From NCBI GenBank assembly GCA_021163155.1, contig JAGGXI010000087.1:1-27167 (forward strand): DNA of 27,167 nt, read 5' to 3'. The stretch's first letter is position 1. Each line of letters opens with the position of its first letter. Below, one piece after another: positions 7,502-15,595 of this stretch. Source of the DNA: Candidatus Aerophobota bacterium (GTDB taxonomy: Bacteria > Aerophobota > Aerophobia > Aerophobales > JAGGXI01). The translations under genes were made by a program, and so were the position numbers. A model generated the notes under the pieces. The model was not told the origin of the DNA. It was given only the letters and a program-made list of their open reading frames with translations, and ran no database searches.

Positions 7502-10312
7502 TTGAAGGAGGCTACTCTTAAAATAGTAAGGAGAATGTTTCTTTCTCTCCTTTTTCTTCTTTTTTTACCTCTAATTGTTGCTTCAGCTGAGTTTAATCAT
7601 CCTGAGCTTAACTGGAGAACAATATCTACTCCCCATTTTTTCGTTTATTATCATCAAAAAGAGGAGGTTTTTGCCAAATCTACAGCAAGAATTGCTGAGG
7701 AAGTTTATCCTCGTATTACTTTTGATTTAGGATTCAAGCCTTCCCAAAAGACCCCTATTATTATTAAAAATTATGATGATATTACAGGTGGATATACTTC
7801 TGCAATGACGGGGAAAATAGTTATTCAAGCTCAATCTAATCCTGAGGAAACTTGTGGGAATCTATCATGGGTTAGAGAGGTTATTGCTCATGAGTTTACC
7901 CATGTTATTACCTTTGCTGCTATCGAGGAATCCATCTTTCCTTTACGAAGAGCAATGGCTAATCTTGTTCTTCCTATGTGGTTCATAGAAGGTCTGGCTC
8001 AATATGAAGGGGAAGAGTGGCATTCTTTAAAGGAGATGGTAGTAAAAGATGAAGTTAAAGAAGGAAGGGTTATGTCGGAGGGAGAGTTAGGGGCTTTCTA
8101 TTTTTTTGAAGGGTGGGGAAGAATATCCGGCTATTATCAATCGGAGAGTTTTGTCCATTATATCTTTAAGACTTACGGTAAGGACAAAATATCTAAAATT
8201 TTAACTGATCTTCGTCACCAACCAATTCTTCAATTTATAGGAGAGTTTGCCATTCCCAGCGGTGAAGTTGCTCTTTATCCTTTTCCTCAGTTTCTTAATT
8301 TTGACCAGGCCTTAAAAAATGTAGTTGGCAAGGATTCCGTTACTCTTTATAAGGAATGGCAAGATTGGATAATAGATAAATATAGCCAAAAGGAGGAGCT
8401 TTGTAGTTCCTTATTTACTTCAGAGAGACTTTTAACTTCTCAAGGGAGGAAAGATAAGCATCCTGTTTTTTCTCCTTTGGGAGATAAAGTGGCTTTTGTC
8501 TCTGATAAAGGATATGATTATGCCATATTCGACCTTTATTTATTGGACATTAGAAGTAAGAAAATAAAAAGATTAGACAGGCAGGTTAATCCTTTTATCT
8601 CTTTTTCTCCTGATGGAAAAGAGATTATTTATTCAAAAACAAGATTTTTCCGTTCTCAAAGCTCTTTTTTAAGTGATTTATATCTTGTTAATATTAATAC
8701 AGGAAAGAGTAATCGCTTAACTTATGGTTTAAGAGCATCACAACCATCTTTTTCTCCTGATGGAAAAAGAGTAGTTTTTGTAAAAAACGAGGGAGGAAAT
8801 TCTAATCTCTATTTACTTGAAAGAAAGACAAAAAGGGTTTTCCCTCTAACCGAAAGCCGTGATGGATTAACCCAAAATTTTTCTCCTTCTTTTTCTCCTC
8901 AAGGCGATAAGATTGTCTTTACTTCATTTCGTAAGGGGAAGAGAGATATTTATCTTTTAAATATAAAAAATAAATGTAGTGTTTCTCTTACCTTAGATAG
9001 AGCAGATGACCGTTCTCCTGCCTTCTCAGCTGATGGAAATAAAGTTTACCTTATCTCTAATCGTGAGGGAGGAGTATTTAACCTTTATTCAATAGATTTG
9101 AAAGAAAAGAATAAAATAAAAAGAGAGACTAATGTACAAGGAGGAATATTTGAGCCTAATCTATCTAAAGATGGAAAAAATATTGTCTTTTCTGTTTACC
9201 ATAAAGAGAGATTCTCTCTTTATCTTATCTCTATCAATGATTTAAGAGGTAAGGAGATGCCTCTTGTTAAAAAAGAGAATAAAAAGATTGCTAAATATAA
9301 AGTAAAAGAGAATGCTAATTATCCATCCTCTCCTTATCGAGCTAAGATTAAACTAAAGTATTTATTCCCCTGGGTTTTTTTTAATGAATATCGTCTTTCT
9401 CTTTCACTTAAGGGATATGCTACAGATGAGCTAAATAAACATAATTTTTATTTTTCTACTCTTTTAGATGATGAAACAGAGTATATTTTAAGTTATATAA
9501 ATAGAGAGCTTACTCCTACAATCTTAACGGATATTTACAATTTAAGAGATTATAAGAGTTTTGAGGGAAAAAGCTATGAGGAGAAAATAGAGGGAGGAGG
9601 GGTTGGGATAGAATATCTTTTAACAGATAAGCAGAGTTTAAAAATGAGCTTTAATGTAGAGAATAGAGATACCTATCTTTTTAACTCCTCAGCTTTATTG
9701 AAACAGTGGAAGGGAAGGGTAAATACACTTGAGGGTTCCTGGGGATTTTCTAATGCTATTCCTACGGTAGATTCCTACTTCACAAGAAGGGGGAGAGGGG
9801 TTTATCTTGGGGTGGAATATTCAGGAGAAGAGATAGGGAGTCAGTTAAAATATACTTCTTATAAAGGAGAATGGCTAGATTACTTTCCTCTGGGAAGTAA
9901 AGGTACTCTTGCCTTTCGTCTTCTAGGAAAGAGAGTAGAAAATAGAAGTCTTCCTCTCCTTCTATTTTCTCTCGGAGGAAGAGATTCCTTAAGAGGATAT
10001 CCAGAAGATTATTTAAAAGGAGAAAATCTTATTCTCTCCTCTTTGGAGTGTAGATTTCCTCTTTTAAGGAATATTGGAGGCTCATCCTCATTTTATGTAG
10101 ATTCTCTGGCATCTTCTCTCTTTTTTGATGCAGGGGATGCCTGGAGAGAGGATGGAAAGATAGATTTAAAAAGGGATTTGGGGATAGAATTTCGTTTAAG
10201 AACTCTTCCTTTTGGTAAGTATCCTTTAATTTTGAGATGGGGTGCTGTTTGGCCTCTCAATTATAAAGATAAAAGTGGAAAAATATTCTTGAGGATAGGA
10301 GAAGCATTTTAA
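7502..10312 (+). CDS. outer-membrane metalloprotease, beta-propeller and Omp85-like barrel fusion
   Basis: This 936-aa protein has a signal peptide (basic start, hydrophobic 12-27, cleavage near VASA-E). Residues 35-175 are a gluzincin-type peptidase (MA-like) domain with HEFTH (H130, E131, H134) and a probable third zinc ligand E163 in WFIEGLAQY. Six TolB/PD40-type repeats follow (about 305-600), four with F(S/T)PDG-like turns. From about 635 to the end the sequence is beta-strand-rich and carries GGRDSLRGY (825-833), the L6-loop (V/L)RG(F/Y) motif of Omp85/D15 barrels. The final residue is Phe, as in many outer-membrane proteins. The start is TTG 7502 after AGGGGG; ATG 7535 would remove the basic n-region. 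It should be a surface or periplasm-facing protease fixed in the outer membrane. The substrate is unknown. Confidence 0.8.
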   Translation: MKEATLKIVRRMFLSLLFLLFLPLIVASAEFNHPELNWRTISTPHFFVYYHQKEEVFAKSTARIAEEVYPRITFDLGFKPSQKTPIIIKNYDDITGGYTSAMTGKIVIQAQSNPEETCGNLSWVREVIAHEFTHVITFAAIEESIFPLRRAMANLVLPMWFIEGLAQYEGEEWHSLKEMVVKDEVKEGRVMSEGELGAFYFFEGWGRISGYYQSESFVHYIFKTYGKDKISKILTDLRHQPILQFIGEFAIPSGEVALYPFPQFLNFDQALKNVVGKDSVTLYKEWQDWIIDKYSQKEELCSSLFTSERLLTSQGRKDKHPVFSPLGDKVAFVSDKGYDYAIFDLYLLDIRSKKIKRLDRQVNPFISFSPDGKEIIYSKTRFFRSQSSFLSDLYLVNINTGKSNRLTYGLRASQPSFSPDGKRVVFVKNEGGNSNLYLLERKTKRVFPLTESRDGLTQNFSPSFSPQGDKIVFTSFRKGKRDIYLLNIKNKCSVSLTLDRADDRSPAFSADGNKVYLISNREGGVFNLYSIDLKEKNKIKRETNVQGGIFEPNLSKDGKNIVFSVYHKERFSLYLISINDLRGKEMPLVKKENKKIAKYKVKENANYPSSPYRAKIKLKYLFPWVFFNEYRLSLSLKGYATDELNKHNFYFSTLLDDETEYILSYINRELTPTILTDIYNLRDYKSFEGKSYEEKIEGGGVGIEYLLTDKQSLKMSFNVENRDTYLFNSSALLKQWKGRVNTLEGSWGFSNAIPTVDSYFTRRGRGVYLGVEYSGEEIGSQLKYTSYKGEWLDYFPLGSKGTLAFRLLGKRVENRSLPLLLFSLGGRDSLRGYPEDYLKGENLILSSLECRFPLLRNIGGSSSFYVDSLASSLFFDAGDAWREDGKIDLKRDLGIEFRLRTLPFGKYPLILRWGAVWPLNYKDKSGKIFLRIGEAF

Positions 10313-10933
10313 TTGGAGAAAGGATTCACTTTAGTAGAACTTATAATAGTCATAGCAATTGTGACCGTTTTGTCTGGTATAGCTGTAATCAATTTCTTAA
10401 AAGTTACTGAAAAAGCGAAAAGAGCAGAAGCAAAAACTTTTATTGCCGGCTTGCAGACAGCTATAAGTATGTATAAGTTGGATATGGGGCATTATCCTCC
10501 TGATGATGAAAGTTCTGCTTCCTTAAGAGAAGCTTTATCTTCGGAGACGAAAGATTTTTTCGATGAAGAGGATTCAGGATGGGCAGGACCTTATATGGAG
10601 TTTAAGGATAATCAAGTAAACAATTATGGTGAACTTCTCGACCCCTGGTATCAAAGTAAGGATGACCGCAAACACATTTATACATATAAAGCAAATATTG
10701 ATGGAGATATCTTTACCACTCCTCCCTTTCATAACAGGAATAGCTATGACATTTATTGTAGAGGTTTTGACGGAAAGACAGGGACAGACGGTGTTGATGG
10801 TAACGAGCTTATGGATGGAAATTACTTTCAAAATAAGAAAGATGATGATTTAGATGGTTTTGTGGATGAGCTTGACTCTAACGGGCCAGGAATGGCTAAT
10901 GGATATTTAGAGGATGATATTAATAATTGGTAA
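10313..10933 (+). CDS. gspG: major pseudopilin, GspG-like, with an acidic insert
   Basis: The N-terminus MEKG-FTLVEL is a short leader cut by prepilin peptidase after G4, with the conserved Glu at +5 and a hydrophobic helix to about residue 28. GspG landmarks follow: GHYPPDD (59-65), LLDPW (108-112), YDIYCRGFDG (145-154) and a C-terminal EDDINNW. In usual GspG proteins (about 140 aa) the last two blocks are almost adjacent and bind calcium. Here about 45 Asp-rich residues (155-199, including KKDDDLDGFVDELD) separate them, giving 206 aa. The start is TTG directly abutting the stop of the preceding gene. Confidence 0.85.
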   Translation: MEKGFTLVELIIVIAIVTVLSGIAVINFLKVTEKAKRAEAKTFIAGLQTAISMYKLDMGHYPPDDESSASLREALSSETKDFFDEEDSGWAGPYMEFKDNQVNNYGELLDPWYQSKDDRKHIYTYKANIDGDIFTTPPFHNRNSYDIYCRGFDGKTGTDGVDGNELMDGNYFQNKKDDDLDGFVDELDSNGPGMANGYLEDDINNW

Positions 10934-11432
10934 ACTTAGAGATAAGAATGAAGGTTTTACCTTAATAGAGCTTCTTATTGTCTTAAGTATTATATGTGCA
11001 GTTCTTGGTATATCTATTTTCTATATAGATAATTTTCTTTTTCGTAATCGATTAGAAACTTCAGCACAAGATATTGCAGTTACCCTTAGATTGGCGCGCC
11101 GATTATCCATAACTAAAAGGAGAGAGTATAAAGTAGCCTTCAATCAAAAGGAGAGAAAGTATTGGATTGAGAATAAAGAAGGGGAGGTTGTAGAGGAGAA
11201 ACACCAATTAGAGAAAAATGTATTATTTGCTAATCCTCATCTTGACAAATACGGGGAGGATAATGGAATAGTAGAATTTGATGAGCCTGATGATAATAGT
11301 TTCTCTTTTTATCCTCAGGGAACAGCGGAAGCAGGGTCGATTTACCTTGAAAATAGAGATAGCAAAAAATGGTATACTATTACCATATCCCCTACTACTG
11401 GCTGTATTAGAGTTTATTCTCAAAAGCATTAG
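10914..11432 (+). CDS. minor pseudopilin, GspH/FimT-like
   Basis: The 172-aa protein has a prepilin signature NEG-FTLIELLIV with the cut after G14 and Glu at +5. The helix continues to about residue 38. The segment ETSAQDIAVTLRLARRLSITKRREYKVAFN is typical of GspH, and TGCIRVY near the end also fits. The ATG at 10914 overlaps the gspG end by 20 bases and gives a 14-residue leader. No good binding site precedes it, so the start is less sure than the rest. Minor pseudopilins of this kind form the tip of the type II secretion pseudopilus. Confidence 0.8.
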   Translation: MILIIGKLRDKNEGFTLIELLIVLSIICAVLGISIFYIDNFLFRNRLETSAQDIAVTLRLARRLSITKRREYKVAFNQKERKYWIENKEGEVVEEKHQLEKNVLFANPHLDKYGEDNGIVEFDEPDDNSFSFYPQGTAEAGSIYLENRDSKKWYTITISPTTGCIRVYSQKH

Positions 11433-11453
11433 TTTTTTTGGAAAGGTTTAAAG

Positions 11454-11885
11454 TTGGTTTCTTATAGAAGAAATTTAAAGAGTACTGGTTTTACGCTTCT
11501 TGAAGTTATTATAGTCTCTGCTATTATATCTATAGGTCTTTTAGGTATAGTGCAGATTTTCCCTCTCTGTTTTCAAGCTGAGCGGAAGACAGAACAGAGT
11601 TCCATAGCTGCTGTTTTGGGCCAGGAAATAATGGAAGAGATAAAAAGTAAGGGATACGATGGGTTAAGTATTACTTATCCATCTGACACTAAAGGTTATG
11701 GAAGAGGAGAGGGAGAATGTAAAGGATATAAAGGGTATAGATGGCAGGTAGAATGGTGGGATACAGAAATTTCCCATCTTCGTAAGATAAAGGTGAGTAT
11801 TTCATATAAAGAACTCAGGGAAGATGAAAAGTTTTCTTCTAAACAAAATTTAAATTTGCTTACTTATTTAGCAAAGAGGAATTAA
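11454..11885 (+). CDS. minor pseudopilin, GspI/PilV-like
   Basis: The 143-aa protein begins at a TTG seven bases after GGAAAGG (11440-11446). Its leader is basic (SYRRNLKSTG) with the cut before FTLLEVIIV and Glu at +5. The following SIGLLGIVQIFP and EIMEEIKSKGYDG fit GspI/PilV proteins, in which a GLLAL-type turn and a conserved helix follow the prepilin segment. It sits between the GspH-like and GspJ-like genes, the usual order, and shares a base with the next gene (TAATG). Confidence 0.75.
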   Translation: MVSYRRNLKSTGFTLLEVIIVSAIISIGLLGIVQIFPLCFQAERKTEQSSIAAVLGQEIMEEIKSKGYDGLSITYPSDTKGYGRGEGECKGYKGYRWQVEWWDTEISHLRKIKVSISYKELREDEKFSSKQNLNLLTYLAKRN

Positions 11886-12484
11886 TGAAGAGAAGAGGAG
11901 CTTTTACCCTGATAGAGGTTATTTTAGCTACCTCTATTCTTGCTTTCCTTTTGAGTGTCCTTTATTATGTTTTCTGGAGAAGTTCTTCTGCCTGGGAGAA
12001 AGGAAATGCTCATATACGTATGCACCAAAGTGGCCGAGTCTGCCTGGATATAATGAGCAGAGAGATAAAGACAGCTTTTATCAGCAGAGGAAATCCTTAT
12101 TTAAAATTGAAAGGAAATAAGAATACGCTTTCCTTTATCTCTACTTTAAATAAAATAGGGAAAAAAGGAGAGTATGATTTATGTGAAATAGAATATAACT
12201 TAAACAATAATAATTTGCAAAGAAGGATGAAAGTCTTTTTAGATTCTGATTCTAAAAAAGATGGAGCAACAGATATAATTGCTTCAAATGTTGTAAATTT
12301 AAAATTTTTATATAACGGTGATGGTGGATGGTGTAAGAGTTGGGATTCTACAATGGGTACAGAGAACAATACTACCGATGATGTTCTACCTCAAATGGTA
12401 AGAATTACTCTTACAATTTATGATGAGCGAGAACAAAAAGATTTGATTTTATCTACAGTTGTTACTTTACCTACAAGAGAATGA
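11885..12484 (+). CDS. minor pseudopilin, GspJ/PilW-like
   Basis: The 199-aa protein starts MKRRGAFTLIEVILA. For Glu to stand at +5, cleavage must follow A6, so the -1 residue is Ala instead of the usual Gly; prepilin peptidases tolerate this. GspJ features include RVCLDIMSREIKTAF, a middle with SFISTLNKI, and LPQMVRITLTIYD near the end. It closes the run of four pseudopilin genes. No secretion ATPase, inner-membrane GspF or secretin is in the window, so the rest of the machine must be elsewhere. Confidence 0.78.
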   Translation: MKRRGAFTLIEVILATSILAFLLSVLYYVFWRSSSAWEKGNAHIRMHQSGRVCLDIMSREIKTAFISRGNPYLKLKGNKNTLSFISTLNKIGKKGEYDLCEIEYNLNNNNLQRRMKVFLDSDSKKDGATDIIASNVVNLKFLYNGDGGWCKSWDSTMGTENNTTDDVLPQMVRITLTIYDEREQKDLILSTVVTLPTRE

Positions 12485-12553
12485 TTTTTGTAAGTACTCA
12501 GTGAACACCCTGCTCAGAAGGAAATTTACAGCCGAGTTTGATCGGTAAGGCAG

Positions 12554-12568
12554 GGTAGCCGCAACCTT
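12554..12568 (+). repeat. truncated copy of the GTAGCCGCAAC repeat
   Basis: GGTAGCCGCAACCTT matches the left half of the units at 6445 and 6559 except near its end, but the complementary right arm is missing. An inverted pair CCCTGC (12508-12513) / GCAGGG (12550-12555) lies just to its left. The stretch looks like a decayed repeat between the pseudopilin operon and rpsO. No gene is seen in 12485-12664. Confidence 0.45.
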
Positions 12569-12613
12569 ATTCAAATTACCGAATCCGGGATTAAAGAAGA
12601 TTTTCTAACAGGG

Positions 12614-12641
12614 TTTACAAATATAAAAAATATGCTAACTT
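12614..12641 (+). promoter_or_regulatory. promoter of rpsO
   Basis: TTTACA (12614-12619) and TAACTT (12636-12641) are 16 bases apart, and TGC directly precedes the -10. The arrangement matches the rpsU promoter almost base for base. The rpsO ATG lies 24 bases after the -10, with GGAGGAG in between. Confidence 0.55.
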
Positions 12642-12664
12642 AATAAAGAAACTGGAGGAGATTA

Positions 12665-12934
12665 ATGAGTATTAGTAAAGATAAAAAAAGAGAGTTGATT
12701 GAGAAGTTTAGATGCCATAAGAATGATACAGGGTCATCCGAAATTCAAATAGGGGTGCTCAGTGAAAGAATAAACAACCTTACTGAGCATCTTAAACGTT
12801 TTAAAAAGGATATGAGTTGCAAAAGAGGGCTTCTTCAATTAGTTGCCCGACGACGAAAACTTCTTGATTATCTTAAAAGAGAAAAAAGGGAAAAATATAA
12901 AGAATTAATAAGTACATTAGAATTGCGAAGATAA
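12665..12934 (+). CDS. rpsO: small ribosomal subunit protein S15
   Basis: The 89-aa length and the blocks HKNDTGSSEIQIGVLSERINNLTEHLK and RRGLLQLVARRRKLLDYLK-type sequence (here CKRGLLQLVARRRKLLDYL) identify S15, which binds 16S rRNA helices 20-22 in the central domain. It has its own promoter, and GGAGGAG lies just before the ATG. The following pnp gene makes the common rpsO-pnp pair. In E. coli both are autoregulated through leader RNA; I see no clear equivalent structure here. Confidence 0.97.
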   Translation: MSISKDKKRELIEKFRCHKNDTGSSEIQIGVLSERINNLTEHLKRFKKDMSCKRGLLQLVARRRKLLDYLKREKREKYKELISTLELRR

Positions 12935-13006
12935 TTTTTATTTTTGTTGTAGAGAATTAAAAAACTTCCTCTCTTATAAAATTAGACTTTTTTGAAAGGA
13001 TATAAT

Positions 13007-15118
13007 ATGATTAAAATAGAAAAAGAGATAAAAGGTAAAAAAATAATTTTAGAAACAGGTAGAGTAGCTAAAAAAAGTGATGGTGCTGTATTGGTTCAAT
13101 ATGAAGATACTATAGTTTTAGTTACTGCGGTAATATCTCTTTTTACTTCAAAAGAGAGCAGCTTCCTCCCTCTAACTGTAGATTATCGAGAGAAAGCCTA
13201 TGCTGTTGGTAAAATTCCTGGAGGATTTTTCAAACGTGAGGGGAGACCATCTGATGAGGAAATTTTATGTAGTCGATTAATAGATAGATCCATTCGTCCT
13301 CTTTTTCCTGAAGGATTCAGAAATGAAGTTCAGATAATAGCTACTGTTTTATCCGCTGTAGAGTCCAACCGGCCTAGTACTCTCTCAATTATAGGAGCAG
13401 CGGCAGCCTTGTCTATTTCTGGATTTTCTCTTGTTAAACCTATAGCAGGGGTAAGAATAGGCAAAGTAGGAGAGGAATTTTTATTTAATCCTACCGATGA
13501 GGAGTTAAAGCAGAGTGAATTAAACTTTGTGATAGCAGGAAGCAAAGAAGGAATAGTAATGGTTGAGGGCGAAGCAAATAAAGTTGAAGAAGAAGTTGTT
13601 ATACAGAGTTTTAAAGAAGCCCATTCTTATATTACTAAATTAATAGAGGTAGAGGAGGAGTTTATCTCTAAAGCTAAAAAGAAGGAGAAAGAAGTTCCCC
13701 TTTATCAAATTGAAGAAGAACTAAAAGAAAAAGTTACTAGTTATGCGAAGGATAAAATTGAGGCAATCAAAAAAGAGTGGAGTAAAGAAGAGAAAGATAA
13801 TTATGTAAAGTGTTTAAAAGAAGAGGTTCTGGAAAAATTTTTATCAGAATATACAGATAAAAAAGATACTATTTTAGATATTTTAGAGGAAATGTTGAAA
13901 AAAAGGATGCGAGAGTTAATTATAAAAGATGGGGAGAGATGGGATAAGAGAGGAATGGATGAAGTAAGGCCTATTAGTTGTGAAGTAGGTGTCCTTCCTC
14001 GAGTCCATGGCTCAGCAATTTTTACTAGAGGAGAAACGCAAGCTCTGGTAGTAACTACCTTAGGTACTTCTGCTGATGAGCAAAGGATAGATGGACTTCA
14101 AAAAGAGGAAGTTTTTAAAAAATTTATGTTTCATTATAATTTTCCTCCTTTTTCTACCGGTGAGGTGAAATATTTACGAGGGCCGGGAAGAAGAGAAATT
14201 GGTCATGGATTTTTAGCAGAAAAGGCTCTTTTACCTGTTTTGCCTGATGATAAATCTTTTCCTTATACCATTCGTTTAGTTTCAGATATTCTTGAATCTA
14301 ATGGTTCTTCGTCTATGGCATCTGTTTGTGGAGGAAGTCTTTCTTTAATGGATGCAGGGGTTTCTATTTCTGATCCGGTAGCAGGAGTAGCTATGGGTTT
14401 AGTGAAAGAAGGTGGAAAAGTGGTTATTTTGACCGATATTCAGGGTTTAGAAGACCACTTTGGAGATATGGATTTTAAAATTGCCGGAATAAAAGAAGGA
14501 ATTACTGCTATTCAATTAGATATCAAGATTTCCGAAATTGATTTTGATATACTAAAAGAGGCTTTAAATAAAGCAAAAATAGCCCGTAGCCATATATTAC
14601 AGGAGATGGAAAAGGTTATAAAAGAGCCTCGGGGTAAACTTTCCAGCTATGCTCCTCATATTGCTATCGTTTCTATTCTTCCTGATAAAATTGGTGAACT
14701 CATTGGTCCAGGAGGAAGAATTATAAAGAGAATAATCAAGGAAAGCGGTGCAGATATCAATATAGATGATGTGGAGAGTAAGGTCACCATTTCTTCTCCA
14801 GATGAAGAGAAAACAGAAAAAGCTTTACAGATGGTTAAGCAGATAATTTCCGAACCAGAGGTAGGAAAAATTTACTCAGGCAAGGTAAAGCGAGTTACAG
14901 ATTTTGGAGCATTTGTAGAGATTATGCCAGGGAAAGAAGGTTTAGTTCATGTCTCGGAGATGAGTAATAAATTTGTAAAGAATGTTTCTGATGTAGTAAA
15001 AGTAGGAGATGCTATAAAAGTTAAACTTGTAGAAATAGATGAATTGGGAAGATTAAATCTCAGCAAGAGAAAAGCTATGCTTCATTCAAATGATTCCTCT
15101 AAAAAGACAGATAGATGA
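13007..15118 (+). CDS. pnp: polyribonucleotide nucleotidyltransferase (PNPase)
   Basis: PNPase degrades RNA 3' to 5' with phosphate and works in RNA turnover. The 703-aa protein has two RNase PH domains (about 5-140 and 305-530), the second with EDHFGDMDFKIAG, which carries catalytic aspartates, and ESNGSSSMASVCGG. A KH domain follows (GPGGRIIKRI, about 555-615), then an S1 domain (GKVKRVTDFGAFVEI to SEMSNKFV, about 620-690). I chose ATG 13007, six bases after GAAAGGA, over TTG 12992, which lies upstream of that site. No intrinsic terminator is visible between rpsO and pnp. Confidence 0.97.
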   Translation: MIKIEKEIKGKKIILETGRVAKKSDGAVLVQYEDTIVLVTAVISLFTSKESSFLPLTVDYREKAYAVGKIPGGFFKREGRPSDEEILCSRLIDRSIRPLFPEGFRNEVQIIATVLSAVESNRPSTLSIIGAAAALSISGFSLVKPIAGVRIGKVGEEFLFNPTDEELKQSELNFVIAGSKEGIVMVEGEANKVEEEVVIQSFKEAHSYITKLIEVEEEFISKAKKKEKEVPLYQIEEELKEKVTSYAKDKIEAIKKEWSKEEKDNYVKCLKEEVLEKFLSEYTDKKDTILDILEEMLKKRMRELIIKDGERWDKRGMDEVRPISCEVGVLPRVHGSAIFTRGETQALVVTTLGTSADEQRIDGLQKEEVFKKFMFHYNFPPFSTGEVKYLRGPGRREIGHGFLAEKALLPVLPDDKSFPYTIRLVSDILESNGSSSMASVCGGSLSLMDAGVSISDPVAGVAMGLVKEGGKVVILTDIQGLEDHFGDMDFKIAGIKEGITAIQLDIKISEIDFDILKEALNKAKIARSHILQEMEKVIKEPRGKLSSYAPHIAIVSILPDKIGELIGPGGRIIKRIIKESGADINIDDVESKVTISSPDEEKTEKALQMVKQIISEPEVGKIYSGKVKRVTDFGAFVEIMPGKEGLVHVSEMSNKFVKNVSDVVKVGDAIKVKLVEIDELGRLNLSKRKAMLHSNDSSKKTDR

Positions 15119-15132
15119 AGGAATGCGTATCC

Positions 15133-15160
15133 TTGACTTATCTAAAAAATGTGCTAAACT
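15133..15160 (+). promoter_or_regulatory. promoter of rpsU
   Basis: TTGACT (15133-15138) and TAAACT (15155-15160) are separated by 16 bases. TGC stands directly before the -10 (15152-15154), making an extended -10. It begins 15 bases after the pnp stop and would start transcripts about 30 bases before the TTG start of rpsU. Confidence 0.6.
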
Positions 15161-15194
15161 AAAGTTACTTAAAGTTAGAGGGGGTGCAAAAAGG

Positions 15195-15404
15195 TTGGTA
15201 ACCATAGATGTAGAAAGATGTGATTCTTTTTCACATGCTTTAAAAAGATTTAAAGTACAATGTCAACAATCAGGTTTAACTTCAGAGATTAAAAGACATA
15301 AAGAATACGAGAAGCCTACGGAGAGAAAGCGGAAAAAAAGACTTAAATCTATCAGAAGACAAAGAAGAAAAATGTTGAAAATCACAAGGTTAAAAAGCTA
15401 TTAA
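15195..15404 (+). CDS. rpsU: small ribosomal subunit protein S21
   Basis: The open frame reaches back to 15090 inside pnp, but the S21 homology begins at VTIDVERCDSFSHALKRFKVQC. A TTG at 15195 preceded eight bases earlier by GAGGGGGTG (15178-15186) gives a 69-residue protein, the normal S21 size, and places the start downstream of the promoter at 15133-15160. The body has KRFKVQCQQSGLTSEIKRHKEYEKPTERKRKK, followed by a very basic tail. S21 acts at the 30S platform near the anti-Shine-Dalgarno end of 16S rRNA. Confidence 0.9.
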   Translation: MVTIDVERCDSFSHALKRFKVQCQQSGLTSEIKRHKEYEKPTERKRKKRLKSIRRQRRKMLKITRLKSY

Positions 15405-15583
15405 TAATGATTCCCTGCCCTGGCAGAAGGCAAAAAAAATTTGAGTCAACACATTATCATCGGGAATCCAACGTTAGGTATAGCATACATAGCCTCAAAG
15501 AGAGGAAGTATAATATATCTAAGAGGATACCCCCATAGAAGATAGGCTCAAAAATTTTTATGCCTGAAGGGCAGGGATTATTG
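15402..15583 (+). other. rod-like ~180-nt inverted repeat, possible structured RNA or MITE
   Basis: The whole rpsU-fmt gap folds as one rod. The outer arms pair CCCTGCCCT (15413-15421) with AGGGCAGGG (15568-15576), flanked by AATGATT/ATTATT. Next GGCA (15429-15432) pairs with TGCC (15561-15564), an A5 run (15433-15437) with T5 (15555-15559), and TTTGAG (15440-15445) with CTCAAA (15547-15552). After a large internal loop come GGTAT/ATACC (15477-15481, 15527-15531), ATAC/GTAT (15485-15488, 15508-15511) and a tip CCTC-AAAGA-GAGG (15493-15505). There is no T-run after it, so it is not a simple terminator. The fmt binding site begins two bases after the right arm. No protein frame is present. Confidence 0.6.
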
Positions 15584-15595
15584 TAAGGGAAAAAG

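Noticed and set aside
12947-12980. Promoter or terminator between rpsO and pnp
   Set aside because: TTGTAG and TATAAA are 22 bases apart, too far, and the AGAGA/TCTCT stem is weak with no steady T-run.
13001-13006. TATAAT just before the pnp ATG
   Set aside because: It touches the start codon, lies after the ribosome binding site and has no -35 at the right distance; it is chance in AT-rich DNA.
15090-15194. 35-residue N-terminal extension of S21
   Set aside because: It overlaps the pnp end and the promoter, lies outside S21 homology, and a better TTG start with a strong binding site exists at 15195.
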